A program made the position numbers and the translations under genes. Shown here one piece after another: positions 1-8,582 of a stretch of 64,000 bases of DNA. The notes under the pieces are model-generated. The model did no database searches, was not told the origin of the DNA, and saw only the letters and a list, made by a program, of their open reading frames with translations. The DNA comes from Zobellia alginiliquefaciens (GTDB taxonomy: Bacteria; Bacteroidota; Bacteroidia; Flavobacteriales; Flavobacteriaceae): NCBI RefSeq assembly GCF_029323795.1, contig NZ_CP119758.1, forward strand, positions 620,001-684,000, given 5' to 3'. The number at the start of each line of letters is the position of its first letter. The stretch's first letter is position 1.

Positions 1-3000
1 AGTAATCGTGACCGAACAACCGTTACCGAATGCGGGTACCGATGGTACGTTGACAATCTGTGAAGGAACGACAGTTACAGAATCCCAATTATTTGCTCAA
101 CTAGGTGCTCCCGATTCTGGTGGAACATGGTCCCCGGCAATGAGCGGTGCGGGAACCTATACTTACACCTTAACAGCAACTTCGCCTTGTACAACTGACG
201 ACACTGCAGAAGTAATCGTGACCGAACAACAGTTACCGAATGCCGGGACCGATGGTACGTTGACAATCTGTGAAGGAACTACCGTAACAGAAGCCGAATT
301 ATTCGCTCAAATAGGAACTCATGATTCCGGTGGGACTTGGTCACCGGCGATGGCAGGTGCGGGAACCTATACCTACACCGTTGCAGCTACCTCTCCCTGT
401 ACAGTTGACGACACTGCAGAAGTAACCGTGACCGAACAACCTTTACCGAATGCGGGTACAGACGGTACTTTGACCATTTGCGAGGGAACGACAGTCACAG
501 AATCCGAACTATTCGCTCAAATAGGAACTCATGATTCCGGTGGAACTTGGTCACCGACGATGGGCGGTGCCGGAACCTATACTTATACTGTTGCGGCTAC
601 CTCACCCTGTACAATTGACGACACTTCGGAAGTAATCGTGACCGAACAACCCTTACCGAATGCGGGTACCGATGGTACGTTGACCGTTTGCGAAGGAACT
701 ACCGTAACAGAAGCCGAGCTATTCGCTCAAATAGGAACTCATGATTCCGGTGGAACTTGGTCACCGGCGATGGGCGGTGCCGGAACCTATACCTACACAG
801 TTGAGGCTACCTCACCCTGTACAGTTGAGGCTACCTCACCCTGTACAGTTGACGATACTTCGGAAGTTGTGGTGACCGAACAACCTTTACCAAATGCAGG
901 TGCCGATGGTGCTTTGACCATTTGCGAAGGAACAACAGTCACAGAATCCGAGCTATTCGCTCAAATAGGAGCTCATGATGCCGGCGGGACTTGGTCTCCA
1001 TCAATGGGCGGTGCCGGAACCTATACCTACACTGTTGCAGCTACCTCACCCTGCACCGTTGACGACACCACTGAAGTAACCGTGACCGAACAACCCTTAC
1101 CGAATGCGGGTACCGATGGTGCTTTGACAATATGTGAAGGAACAACTGTCACAGAATCCGAATTATTTGCTCAACTAGGTTCTCCAAATTCTGGCGGAAC
1201 ATGGTCACCGGCAATGGGCGGTGCCGGAACCTATACCTACACTGTTGCGGCTAACTCTCCCTGTACCGTTGACGACACCGCTGAAGTAATTGTGACCGAA
1301 CAACCGTTACCGAATGCGGGTACGGATGGTACGTTGACAATCTGTGAAGGAACTACCGTAACAGAAGCCGAATTATTCGCTCAAATAGAAACTCATGATT
1401 CCGGTGGAACTTGGTCACCGGCAATGGGCGGTGCGGGAACCTATACTTATACCGTAACAGCAACTTCGCCTTGTACAACTGATGATACCTCCCAAGTCGT
1501 GGTATCAGAACAACCCTTACCGAATGCCGGAACCGATGGTACGTTGACAATCTGTGAAGGAACTACCATAACAGAAGCCGAGCTATTCGCTCAAATAGGA
1601 GCTCATGATGCCGGTGGGACTTGGTCACCGGCAATGAGCGGTGCGGGAACCTATACTTACACCGTAACAGCAACTTCGCCTTGTACAACTGATGATACCT
1701 CCCAAGTCGTGGTATCAGAACAACCCTTACCGAATGCCGGGACCGATGGTACGTTGACAATCTGTGAAGGAACTACCATAACAGAAGCCGAGCTATTCGC
1801 TCAAATAGGAGCTCATGATGCCGGCGGGACTTGGTCACCGGCGATGGGCGGTGCGGGAACCTATACTTATACCGTAACAGCAACTTCGCCTTGTACAACT
1901 GATGATACTTCGGAAGTTGTGGTGACCGAACAACCTTTACCAAATGCAGGTGCCGATGGTGCTTTGACCATTTGCGAAGGAACGACCGTAACAGAAGCCG
2001 AGCTATTCGCTCAAATAGGAGCTCACGATTCCGGCGGGACTTGGTCTCCAGCAATGGGCGGTGCCGGAACCTATACCTACACTGTTGCAGCTACCTCACC
2101 CTGCACCGTTGACGACACCACTGAAGTAACCGTGACCGAACAACCCTTACCGAATGCGGGTACCGATGGTGCTTTGACAATATGTGAAGGAACAACTGTC
2201 ACAGAATCCGAATTATTTGCTCAACTAGGTTCTCCAAATTCTGGCGGAACATGGTCACCGGCAATGGGCGGTGCCGGAACCTATACCTACACTGTTGCGG
2301 CTAACTCTCCCTGTACCGTTGACGACACCGCTGAAGTAATTGTGACCGAACAACCGTTACCGAATGCGGGTACGGATGGTACGTTGACAATCTGTGAAGG
2401 AACTACCGTAACAGAAGCCGAATTATTCGCTCAAATAGAAACTCATGATTCCGGTGGAACTTGGTCACCGGCAATGGGCGGTGCGGGAACCTATACTTAT
2501 ACCGTAACAGCAACTTCGCCTTGTACAACTGACGATACCTCCCAAGTTGTGGTGACAGAACAACCCTTACCGAATGCGGGTACCGATGGTGCTTTGACAA
2601 TATGTGAAGGAACAACTGTCACAGAATCCCAATTATTTGCTCAACTAGGTTCTCCAAATTCTGGCGGAACATGGTCACCGGCAATGGGCGGTGCCGGAAC
2701 CTACACCTACACTGTTGCGGCTACCTCACCCTGTACCGTTGAAGACACTGCAGAAGTAGTTGTGACCGAACAACCCTTACCCAATGCGGGTACAGACGGT
2801 ACTTTGACCATTTGTGAGGGCGAAACTGTAAACGAAACCCAACTTTTTAATCAACTTGGTGGAAGCCCAAATTCCGGAGGAACTTGGTCACCGGCGATGG
2901 GCGGTGCAGGCTCGTACACTTATACGGTTTCTAGTCCCGTTTGTGAAAGTGACACATCAACTGTAACCGTTACTGAAGAACATCAACCTAATGCAGGAAC

Positions 3001-3964
3001 CGATGCTACGCTCACCATATGCCCTAATACAACAGTAACTCAAAGTCAACTTTTATCACTTTTACAAACAAACGATACACGTGGTACATGGAACCCTAAT
3101 CCTGAGGATGCAAATGCCGGGGTTTATACCTATACGATTCCTGGAAACATCTGTAATGGGGAGTCAACCTCAACAGTAACGATTATCCTTTCCAATCTTG
3201 ATTCTGATGGAGATATGATATTGGACTGTAATGAAATAATTGATGGAACGGACCCTTTTGACGATTGTGATTCTATTAATGGGACACCACTACCTATTAG
3301 TGATTGTGATAATGATAACCTCTCCGAAGAAGAGGAAACACTATTAGGTACAGACCCGAAGAATCCTGATACCGATGGTGATGGGGTTATAGACGGACAA
3401 GAAGTAACCGACAATACCGACCCACTGGACAGTTGCGATTTTGTCATTGAAAACCAAACCCTGGCTCCATCTAGAATATGGAATATGGAAGATTGTGATA
3501 TGGATGACCTTACGAATGCCCAGGAAATAGATAGAGGTACTGATCCTATCAACCCTGACACGGATGGGGATTTAATCAATGATGGCCAAGAAGTAAATGA
3601 TAACACTGACCCGCTTGACCCATGCGATTCAATTGGCGGTACACCACCTAATACTATTTCATGCGAATTATTCGTTGAATTAGATATTGTACGACCTGGA
3701 GACATTTTAAATGGTGCGTTTAAGATTATAAACATTGACCGTTTTCCTGACAATCACGTTGAAATATTTAACCGTTGGGGAATCCTAGTATGGGAGAGCT
3801 CTGTTTATGATAACCAAAATAATGCATTTGACGGATTGTCTAAAGGAAGAATCACCATAATGGAAAATCAAAAACTGCCTGCCGGTGTTTATTTCTATAA
3901 AATAAAATATGTATCCAAAGGAGAAGACAAGATGCTAGATGGATACTTATATGTGATACGCTAA
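1..3964 (+). CDS. Repetitive T9SS type B surface adhesin (5'-truncated by window)
   Basis: The frame is open from the first base, so the true start lies upstream; the GTG at 8 is only an internal Val codon of a repeat. About fifteen tandem units of roughly 70 residues fill positions 11 to 3180. Each carries NAGTDG-LTICEGTTVTE, GGTWSP and GTYTYTV motifs and a conserved pair of Cys. Positions 3190-3660 encode Asp-rich thrombospondin type 3-like calcium repeats (DSDGD, DTDGDGVIDGQE). From about 3673 the C-terminus (EIFNRWG, LPAGVYFYKI) matches the gliding-motility-associated CHU_C domain that directs T9SS type B secretion and surface anchoring. The ATG of the PorP/SprF gene follows the stop by 2 bp, so the genes are co-transcribed. 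This adhesin plus PorP plus OmpA arrangement recurs in Flavobacteriia. The ligand is unknown. Unit 4 carries an extra 8-residue insertion. Confidence 0.9.
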   Translation, partial: VIVTEQPLPNAGTDGTLTICEGTTVTESQLFAQLGAPDSGGTWSPAMSGAGTYTYTLTATSPCTTDDTAEVIVTEQQLPNAGTDGTLTICEGTTVTEAELFAQIGTHDSGGTWSPAMAGAGTYTYTVAATSPCTVDDTAEVTVTEQPLPNAGTDGTLTICEGTTVTESELFAQIGTHDSGGTWSPTMGGAGTYTYTVAATSPCTIDDTSEVIVTEQPLPNAGTDGTLTVCEGTTVTEAELFAQIGTHDSGGTWSPAMGGAGTYTYTVEATSPCTVEATSPCTVDDTSEVVVTEQPLPNAGADGALTICEGTTVTESELFAQIGAHDAGGTWSPSMGGAGTYTYTVAATSPCTVDDTTEVTVTEQPLPNAGTDGALTICEGTTVTESELFAQLGSPNSGGTWSPAMGGAGTYTYTVAANSPCTVDDTAEVIVTEQPLPNAGTDGTLTICEGTTVTEAELFAQIETHDSGGTWSPAMGGAGTYTYTVTATSPCTTDDTSQVVVSEQPLPNAGTDGTLTICEGTTITEAELFAQIGAHDAGGTWSPAMSGAGTYTYTVTATSPCTTDDTSQVVVSEQPLPNAGTDGTLTICEGTTITEAELFAQIGAHDAGGTWSPAMGGAGTYTYTVTATSPCTTDDTSEVVVTEQPLPNAGADGALTICEGTTVTEAELFAQIGAHDSGGTWSPAMGGAGTYTYTVAATSPCTVDDTTEVTVTEQPLPNAGTDGALTICEGTTVTESELFAQLGSPNSGGTWSPAMGGAGTYTYTVAANSPCTVDDTAEVIVTEQPLPNAGTDGTLTICEGTTVTEAELFAQIETHDSGGTWSPAMGGAGTYTYTVTATSPCTTDDTSQVVVTEQPLPNAGTDGALTICEGTTVTESQLFAQLGSPNSGGTWSPAMGGAGTYTYTVAATSPCTVEDTAEVVVTEQPLPNAGTDGTLTICEGETVNETQLFNQLGGSPNSGGTWSPAMGGAGSYTYTVSSPVCESDTSTVTVTEEHQPNAGTDATLTICPNTTVTQSQLLSLLQTNDTRGTWNPNPEDANAGVYTYTIPGNICNGESTSTVTIILSNLDSDGDMILDCNEIIDGTDPFDDCDSINGTPLPISDCDNDNLSEEEETLLGTDPKNPDTDGDGVIDGQEVTDNTDPLDSCDFVIENQTLAPSRIWNMEDCDMDDLTNAQEIDRGTDPINPDTDGDLINDGQEVNDNTDPLDPCDSIGGTPPNTISCELFVELDIVRPGDILNGAFKIINIDRFPDNHVEIFNRWGILVWESSVYDNQNNAFDGLSKGRITIMENQKLPAGVYFYKIKYVSKGEDKMLDGYLYVIR
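11..3180 (+). repeat. 210-bp tandem coding repeat array, about 15 units
   Basis: Units begin at 11, 221, 431, 641, 875, 1085, 1295, 1505, 1715, 1925, 2135, 2345, 2555, 2765 and 2972. The period is 210 bp except for unit 4 (234 bp) and the divergent last two. The last unit is the most degenerate, as expected at an array edge. Positions 1002-1482 are identical to 2052-2532, an offset of exactly five units, and units 8 and 9 are near-identical neighbours. This indicates expansion by unequal exchange or gene conversion. Confidence 0.95.
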
Positions 3965-3966
3965 AC

Positions 3967-4905
3967 ATGAAAAAAACAACTCTTACGGTTCTGTTTCTAC
4001 TTGTAGCGATGCTCAATTGCTTTGGTCAGCAAGATGCACAATTCACGCAATACATGTATAATACTCTAGCAGTTAATCCCGCATATGCCGGTTCTAGGGA
4101 TGTTCTTGGTGTCTCGTTATTACACAGGTCGCAATGGGTTGGTTTAGATGGTGCACCTAGCACTCAAACTTTTAATATTCAAGGTCCATATAATGACAAA
4201 GTAGGACTAGGGTTTTCTATTGTACACGATGAGATAGGGAATAATACTAACCAAAATACGAATTTTAATCTTGCCTTTTCATATAGCCTACCTACTTCTG
4301 AAAAGTATCAGCTTTCCTTTGGAGTCACCGCAGGCGGACACTTATTGAACGTTGATTTCAATAAACTGAGAAATTATAGCGCAAGTCTAGCCCCTTCAGT
4401 AGAAAATGAACTGTACAAGAAATTTTCTCCTAACATAGGAGCCGGAGTTTATTTTCATTCAAATAAATTTTACATAGGGCTATCGGTTCCGGATTTTTTA
4501 GAGACGGAACACTTTCAAGATCCAGACAACAACAACTCGATCATAGCTTCTGAACGCATGAACTTTTACCTAATTTCCGGATATGTCTTTGACTTAAATT
4601 CTTCGTTAAAATTCAAACCCGCCTATCTTGTGAAGGCAGTTGCCGGTGCGCCACTTCAAGTTGACCTTTCCGCTAACTTTCTCCTAAATGAAAAATTTAC
4701 TTTAGGAGCGGCATATCGTTTAGATGCGGCAGTAAGTGCTCTCTTTGGTTTTCAAATGGGTAAACAATTTATGCTAGGTCTCGCATATGACAGAGAAACA
4801 TCTTCCTTGGGCGGCACCCAATTTAATGATGGCTCTTTTGAAATATTCCTTAGGTATGAATTCATAAAGAACTCGAAAATAGACTTAACCCCAAGATTCT
4901 TCTAG
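3967..4905 (+). CDS. PorP/SprF family type IX secretion membrane protein
   Basis: This 312-residue protein has a signal peptide ending near CFGQ, then the family signature QFTQYMYNTLAVNPAYAGSR, and ends as a predicted outer-membrane beta-barrel. In Flavobacterium johnsoniae, SprF-type proteins are needed for secretion of one partner adhesin encoded next door, and PorP is part of the T9SS outer-membrane complex. The gene lies 2 bp after the repeat adhesin and 2 bp before the OmpA-family gene, so the most likely role is cognate secretion or attachment of the upstream adhesin. The partner assignment is inferred from position. Family membership is confident. Confidence 0.93.
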   Translation: MKKTTLTVLFLLVAMLNCFGQQDAQFTQYMYNTLAVNPAYAGSRDVLGVSLLHRSQWVGLDGAPSTQTFNIQGPYNDKVGLGFSIVHDEIGNNTNQNTNFNLAFSYSLPTSEKYQLSFGVTAGGHLLNVDFNKLRNYSASLAPSVENELYKKFSPNIGAGVYFHSNKFYIGLSVPDFLETEHFQDPDNNNSIIASERMNFYLISGYVFDLNSSLKFKPAYLVKAVAGAPLQVDLSANFLLNEKFTLGAAYRLDAAVSALFGFQMGKQFMLGLAYDRETSSLGGTQFNDGSFEIFLRYEFIKNSKIDLTPRFF

Positions 4906-4907
4906 AT

Positions 4908-6836
4908 ATGAGCAAAAAATCAACATATCTATTTATGCTAATCTTTGTTTCTACATGGAGTTTTGGCTGTTTTGCCCAAAGAGAAAAGAAAACGGCCGAT
5001 GCCGATAACTTTGACCACTATGCTTATATGGAAGAAATAGAATCCTACTCTTCTTTACTCAAAAAAGGATATGACCAGGTCACCATTCACAAGAAATTAG
5101 GGAACGCAAATTACCATAGTGCCAATTACGATGTGGCTACATTTTGGTATGGAAAACTCTTAAAAAATACAGAAGTGGCCATATCCCCAGATTATCTATA
5201 TCGCTATGCGTTAGCCCTTAAAAGCGTTAAGAGATATGATGAAAGCGATGAATGGATGAGAAAATTCCAAAGTATTAAGAACAATGACACTCGCGCAAGC
5301 CTCTTTGCAAATAACACCGGCTATTTACAGGAAATACAAATTCCAAAGGAGCAATATACTATAGAAAATTTGGCCGACCTCAATTCAAAAGAGTCAGATT
5401 TTGCTCCTTCTTATTTTCAAGGTAATCTTGTTTTCACTACTGCTAGAGACCTTGAAGTTCAGAAATACAATAAATTGTTGTACACCAACTTATATCAATC
5501 AAAAGTTTCAGAAGAAGGTAAAATAAATGAACTTTCAGCACTTTCAGAAATGCTGAATACAAAAGCTAACGAGTCTTCTACAACGTTTTCTAAAGATGGT
5601 GAAACCGTATACTTTACTAGAAACAATTTTTCAAAAAAATCATTTAAAAGAGATAAAAAAGGAATAAGTAAATTAAAAATCTATAGGGCATTTAAAAATG
5701 GTGACTCATGGTCTGAGCCAGAAGACCTTCCTTTTAACAGCACTGACTACTCCGTTGCCCACCCCTCTTTAAGTAGTGATGGCACAAAACTTTATTTTGC
5801 ATCGGACATGCCCGGCGGCATGGGAGCATCGGACATCTATGTGGTAAACGTTATATCTAACGGTACTTTTGGAGACCCCATAAATTTGGGTCCTCAAGTG
5901 AATACGGAAGGAAAGGAAACCTTCCCATTTATTTCAAATTCCAATGTTTTATATTTTGCTTCAAATGGCCACCCAGGTCTTGGGGGACTTGATATATTTA
6001 AAGTCGATTTAAACAAAGAAAGCAAAGTTGAAAATTTAGGCAGCCCGATAAATAGCCCAGAAGACGACTTTTCACTGGTTCTGGATTCATCAGAGGAAAA
6101 AGGTTATTTTGCCTCCAATCGAAAAGGTGGTATTGGTAATGACGATATATTCAAGTTAAAACGAAGTGATACCGATTGCTTTACTTTTATAGAAGGGAAG
6201 GCCGTAGATAAAGATTCAGATATACTTTTGGCCAAAACCCAAATTGAAGTTTTTGACCACGAGGGACAGAAAATAGGAGAAACCATAACCGCTTCAAACG
6301 GTTCTTACACTGTACGCATACCTTGCCAAGAAAAACAGTACCAACTATCCGGTAGTAAAGATGGTTATGAAGTCGGTAGCCTTTATATGTTGACCAGCAG
6401 TGATAAAAACCGAATTAAAGATACCCGTTTAGAATTGGAACAATCAGCAAAGGTTGCGGATGTAGGTTCTGATTTGGTAAAAGTTTTAAAGCTCACCCCT
6501 ATTTACTTTGACCTAAACAGTTCTTATTTACGTAAAGATGCCTATGCCGAGTTAAATAAGGTTGTGGATTATATGAGTAAAAGGCCTGATATAAAAATTG
6601 CCGTAGGTTCCCATACCGATAGCCGTGAAGGTGATGATTATAATTTATGGTTATCTAAGCGAAGAGCCATGAGAACCGTTCAATATATCACCTCAAAAGG
6701 TATTGACGCGTCACGCATTTCAGGAACGGGTTACGGTGAGACCCAATTATTGAACAAATGTGCCAATGGTATTAGGTGCCCGGAAAGAGATCACCAACTA
6801 AACAGACGTTCGGAATTCATTGTCATGGAAAAATAA
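4908..6836 (+). CDS. TPR/PD40/OmpA-family outer membrane protein
   Basis: This 642-residue protein has a signal peptide ending near CFAQ, TPR-like helices at about 60-120, a PD40/WD40-like beta-propeller at about 165-420 (FSKDGETVYFTRN, LSSDGTKLYFASD, FASNRKGGIGNDDIF), a carboxypeptidase-regulatory-like domain at about 430-505, and a C-terminal OmpA domain at about 525-642. The peptidoglycan-binding region is seen in GSHTDSR and NLWLSKRRA. The architecture matches the P. gingivalis T9SS component PorE and many flavobacterial paralogs encoded with PorP/SprF genes. It probably ties the outer-membrane PorP-like protein to the cell wall. It is the last gene of the adhesin cassette; an 82-bp gap and a new promoter-like element follow. 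Confidence 0.9.
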   Translation: MSKKSTYLFMLIFVSTWSFGCFAQREKKTADADNFDHYAYMEEIESYSSLLKKGYDQVTIHKKLGNANYHSANYDVATFWYGKLLKNTEVAISPDYLYRYALALKSVKRYDESDEWMRKFQSIKNNDTRASLFANNTGYLQEIQIPKEQYTIENLADLNSKESDFAPSYFQGNLVFTTARDLEVQKYNKLLYTNLYQSKVSEEGKINELSALSEMLNTKANESSTTFSKDGETVYFTRNNFSKKSFKRDKKGISKLKIYRAFKNGDSWSEPEDLPFNSTDYSVAHPSLSSDGTKLYFASDMPGGMGASDIYVVNVISNGTFGDPINLGPQVNTEGKETFPFISNSNVLYFASNGHPGLGGLDIFKVDLNKESKVENLGSPINSPEDDFSLVLDSSEEKGYFASNRKGGIGNDDIFKLKRSDTDCFTFIEGKAVDKDSDILLAKTQIEVFDHEGQKIGETITASNGSYTVRIPCQEKQYQLSGSKDGYEVGSLYMLTSSDKNRIKDTRLELEQSAKVADVGSDLVKVLKLTPIYFDLNSSYLRKDAYAELNKVVDYMSKRPDIKIAVGSHTDSREGDDYNLWLSKRRAMRTVQYITSKGIDASRISGTGYGETQLLNKCANGIRCPERDHQLNRRSEFIVMEK

Positions 6837-6891
6837 CCGCTGCCCTGTTCAAGAAATAGCTTAATTCCTCTTAAAATTCTTTAAGGAGCCT

Positions 6892-6899
6892 TATTTTTG
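6892..6899 (+). promoter_or_regulatory. Putative -7 element (TAnnTTTG) of ctaA
   Basis: TATTTTTG matches the Bacteroidota TAnnTTTG -7 consensus, 19 bases before the ATG at 6919. No clear TTTG -33 box is visible, so this is a weak prediction. Confidence 0.45.
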
Positions 6900-6918
6900 C
6901 ACAAAGGAAAATTTACCT

Positions 6919-7953
6919 ATGCAGAAAAATTTCAGACAGGTTGCTAAAATAGCTTTGGTTCTTGTATATCTCGTTATTATTGCCGGTGCCGTGGTACGAG
7001 GAACGGGCAGTGGTATGGGATGTCCTGATTGGCCTAAATGTTTTGGACACTACATCCCCCCTACTGAAATTTCTGAACTGCAATGGAAACCGGATACCGA
7101 TATTAAAAAAGGACAAATTATTATTGTTGACGAAACTCTTCAAGTAGCTAATGAAGCTTTTAAAACCAGTTCTACTTTTGATAAAACCAAATGGGCAACA
7201 TACACCAAACATGATTATGCCCAATTTAATGCGGCCCACACCTGGATAGAGTACATTAACCGTTTGTTTGGGGCTTTAGCCGGTTTAGCAACCTTTGTGT
7301 TGGCAATCCTCTCCATACGTCTCTTTAAAACAAATAAAAACATTACCATTCTGTCTTGGCTCGTAGTTTTTGGCATGGGCTTTCAGGCGTGGTTGGGCGC
7401 AACTGTGGTCTATTCGGTATTAGAACCCGTTAAAATCACGGTTCATATGGTTATGGCCTTAGTCATAGTAGCCTTTTTACTTTATATTATTTACATGACC
7501 AAAGCAGCTAGTGATAAGCCAAAAACCTACAAAGATATTGTTCCGCTCTTATCATTTGTGTTGTTCATGACATTAATTCAAGTAGTCTTGGGCACACAAG
7601 TAAGACAGTTTGTAGACGAACGCATGGATGTTTTTGGAGATGCCGCTAAAAACCAATGGTTGGCCAATGCCGATTGGCAATTTTACGCACACCGTTCGTT
7701 TTCAATAGTAATTGTCCTGCTCAACATATTTCTAGCACAGCGCATTTATAAGTACAAGCTTAATTTTCCTAAAATTAATTGGGTATTATTATTCTTGCTC
7801 ATAGAGGCTATGTCCGGTGTGGCAATGTACTACTTTCATTTCCCATTTGCTTCGCAGCCTATACATCTGGTATTGGCCAGCTTGCTTTTTGGGGTTCAGT
7901 TTTATTTGCTTTTAGAGGCCATAAGTGCTAAAAGAAGCTATAAATCTTTGTAA
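6919..7953 (+). CDS. ctaA: COX15/CtaA family heme A synthase
   Basis: This 344-residue polytopic membrane protein oxidises the C8 methyl of heme O to give heme A for aa3-type cytochrome oxidases. The N-terminal segment is followed by the family motif RGTGSGMGCPDWPKCFG. Conserved His residues that bind heme lie in HTWIEYINRL, HMVMALV, AHRSFSI and HLVLAS. Around eight hydrophobic segments are visible. A roughly 50-residue extracytoplasmic loop after the CPDWPKCFG motif is typical of Bacteroidota members. No heme O synthase (ctaB) is next to it here. The start is supported by a TATTTTTG element 19 bases upstream. Confidence 0.95.
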   Translation: MQKNFRQVAKIALVLVYLVIIAGAVVRGTGSGMGCPDWPKCFGHYIPPTEISELQWKPDTDIKKGQIIIVDETLQVANEAFKTSSTFDKTKWATYTKHDYAQFNAAHTWIEYINRLFGALAGLATFVLAILSIRLFKTNKNITILSWLVVFGMGFQAWLGATVVYSVLEPVKITVHMVMALVIVAFLLYIIYMTKAASDKPKTYKDIVPLLSFVLFMTLIQVVLGTQVRQFVDERMDVFGDAAKNQWLANADWQFYAHRSFSIVIVLLNIFLAQRIYKYKLNFPKINWVLLFLLIEAMSGVAMYYFHFPFASQPIHLVLASLLFGVQFYLLLEAISAKRSYKSL

Positions 7954-7958
7954 CTTTG
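7951..7958 (+). promoter_or_regulatory. Putative -7 element overlapping the ctaA stop codon
   Basis: TAACTTTG matches TAnnTTTG and begins with the TAA stop of ctaA. It lies 22 bases before the ATG at 7981. No clear -33 box is seen. Confidence 0.4.
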
Positions 7959-7980
7959 TCCTCCCTTAAAAATTGTGGTT

Positions 7981-8475
7981 ATGATTTATAAAATACGTGT
8001 CATCTTAGATGCTAAAGAGGATATCTTTAGAGACCTTGAGATAGAAGCAAGCAATTCAATGGAAGAGTTTCATAATTCCATAGCGCAATCTTTTGGGTTT
8101 CTAGGCAATGAAATGGCTTCTTTTTACACTTGTGATGAGGAATGGAACCAAGATGAGGAAATCGCCCTTTTTGACATGAGCGATAACGGTTCGGACGTGA
8201 GATTGATGAACGAAACCTTTTTAGAGGATGTCATGACCGAAGATGAGCCTAAGCTTATCTATGTTTATGATTTTTTAAGTATGTGGACGTTCTATGTGGA
8301 GCTTGCCGATATTGTTGAACCAGAATCTGGTGTGGCATACCCAAACCTGCTGTTCAGTTTTGGAGAGCTTCCGGAAACACCACCCGAGAAAAATTTTGAG
8401 TCAAAACCTAAATTTGATTTTGACGATACCTTTGACAACTATGACGACCTTGATTTTGATGAAAACTGGAATTAA
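7981..8475 (+). CDS. Plasmid pRiA4b ORF-3-like protein
   Basis: This 164-residue cytoplasmic protein starts at the ATG at 7981; an in-frame GTG at 7975 is less likely. The N-terminus (IYKIRVILDAKEDIFRDLEIEASNS, then a LxNEMASFYTCDEEW stretch) resembles the pRiA4b ORF-3 family (PF07929), a widespread fold also seen in IS1096 passenger proteins. Its biochemical function is unsettled. The last 25 residues are strongly acidic (DFDDTFDNYDDLDFDENWN). No transposase or plasmid gene is nearby, so it appears to be a resident chromosomal gene. A TAACTTTG element at 7951-7958, overlapping the ctaA stop, may give it its own promoter. Confidence 0.7.
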   Translation: MIYKIRVILDAKEDIFRDLEIEASNSMEEFHNSIAQSFGFLGNEMASFYTCDEEWNQDEEIALFDMSDNGSDVRLMNETFLEDVMTEDEPKLIYVYDFLSMWTFYVELADIVEPESGVAYPNLLFSFGELPETPPEKNFESKPKFDFDDTFDNYDDLDFDENWN

Positions 8476-8582
8476 ATCTATTCCCTTTCAACTTTATTGA
8501 GCACATCACCACCAATCTATTTAGCCTTCTGATTGCAGGCAATCTGTATAAAAAATCCAAGAATTAAAACAGCTCTTATACT

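Noticed and set aside
75-2615. Several minus-strand frames of 60-90 residues in the repeat region
   Set aside because: They are near-identical because the repeat DNA is, and are simply antisense shadows without start signals.
1-3180. Regular 210-bp repeats that could suggest a CRISPR or satellite array
   Set aside because: They lie in one open frame, keep protein motifs and have no short repeat-spacer pattern. They are coding adhesin repeats.
3130-3753. A 207-residue minus-strand frame
   Set aside because: It lies opposite the Asp-rich calcium repeats and CHU_C domain of a certain gene. Its Ser-rich composition is the antisense of Asp/Asn codons.
7975-8475. Sign of a mobile element because of the pRiA4b/IS1096-type domain
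   Set aside because: No transposase, terminal repeats or target duplication were seen. The family is also common as a plain chromosomal gene.
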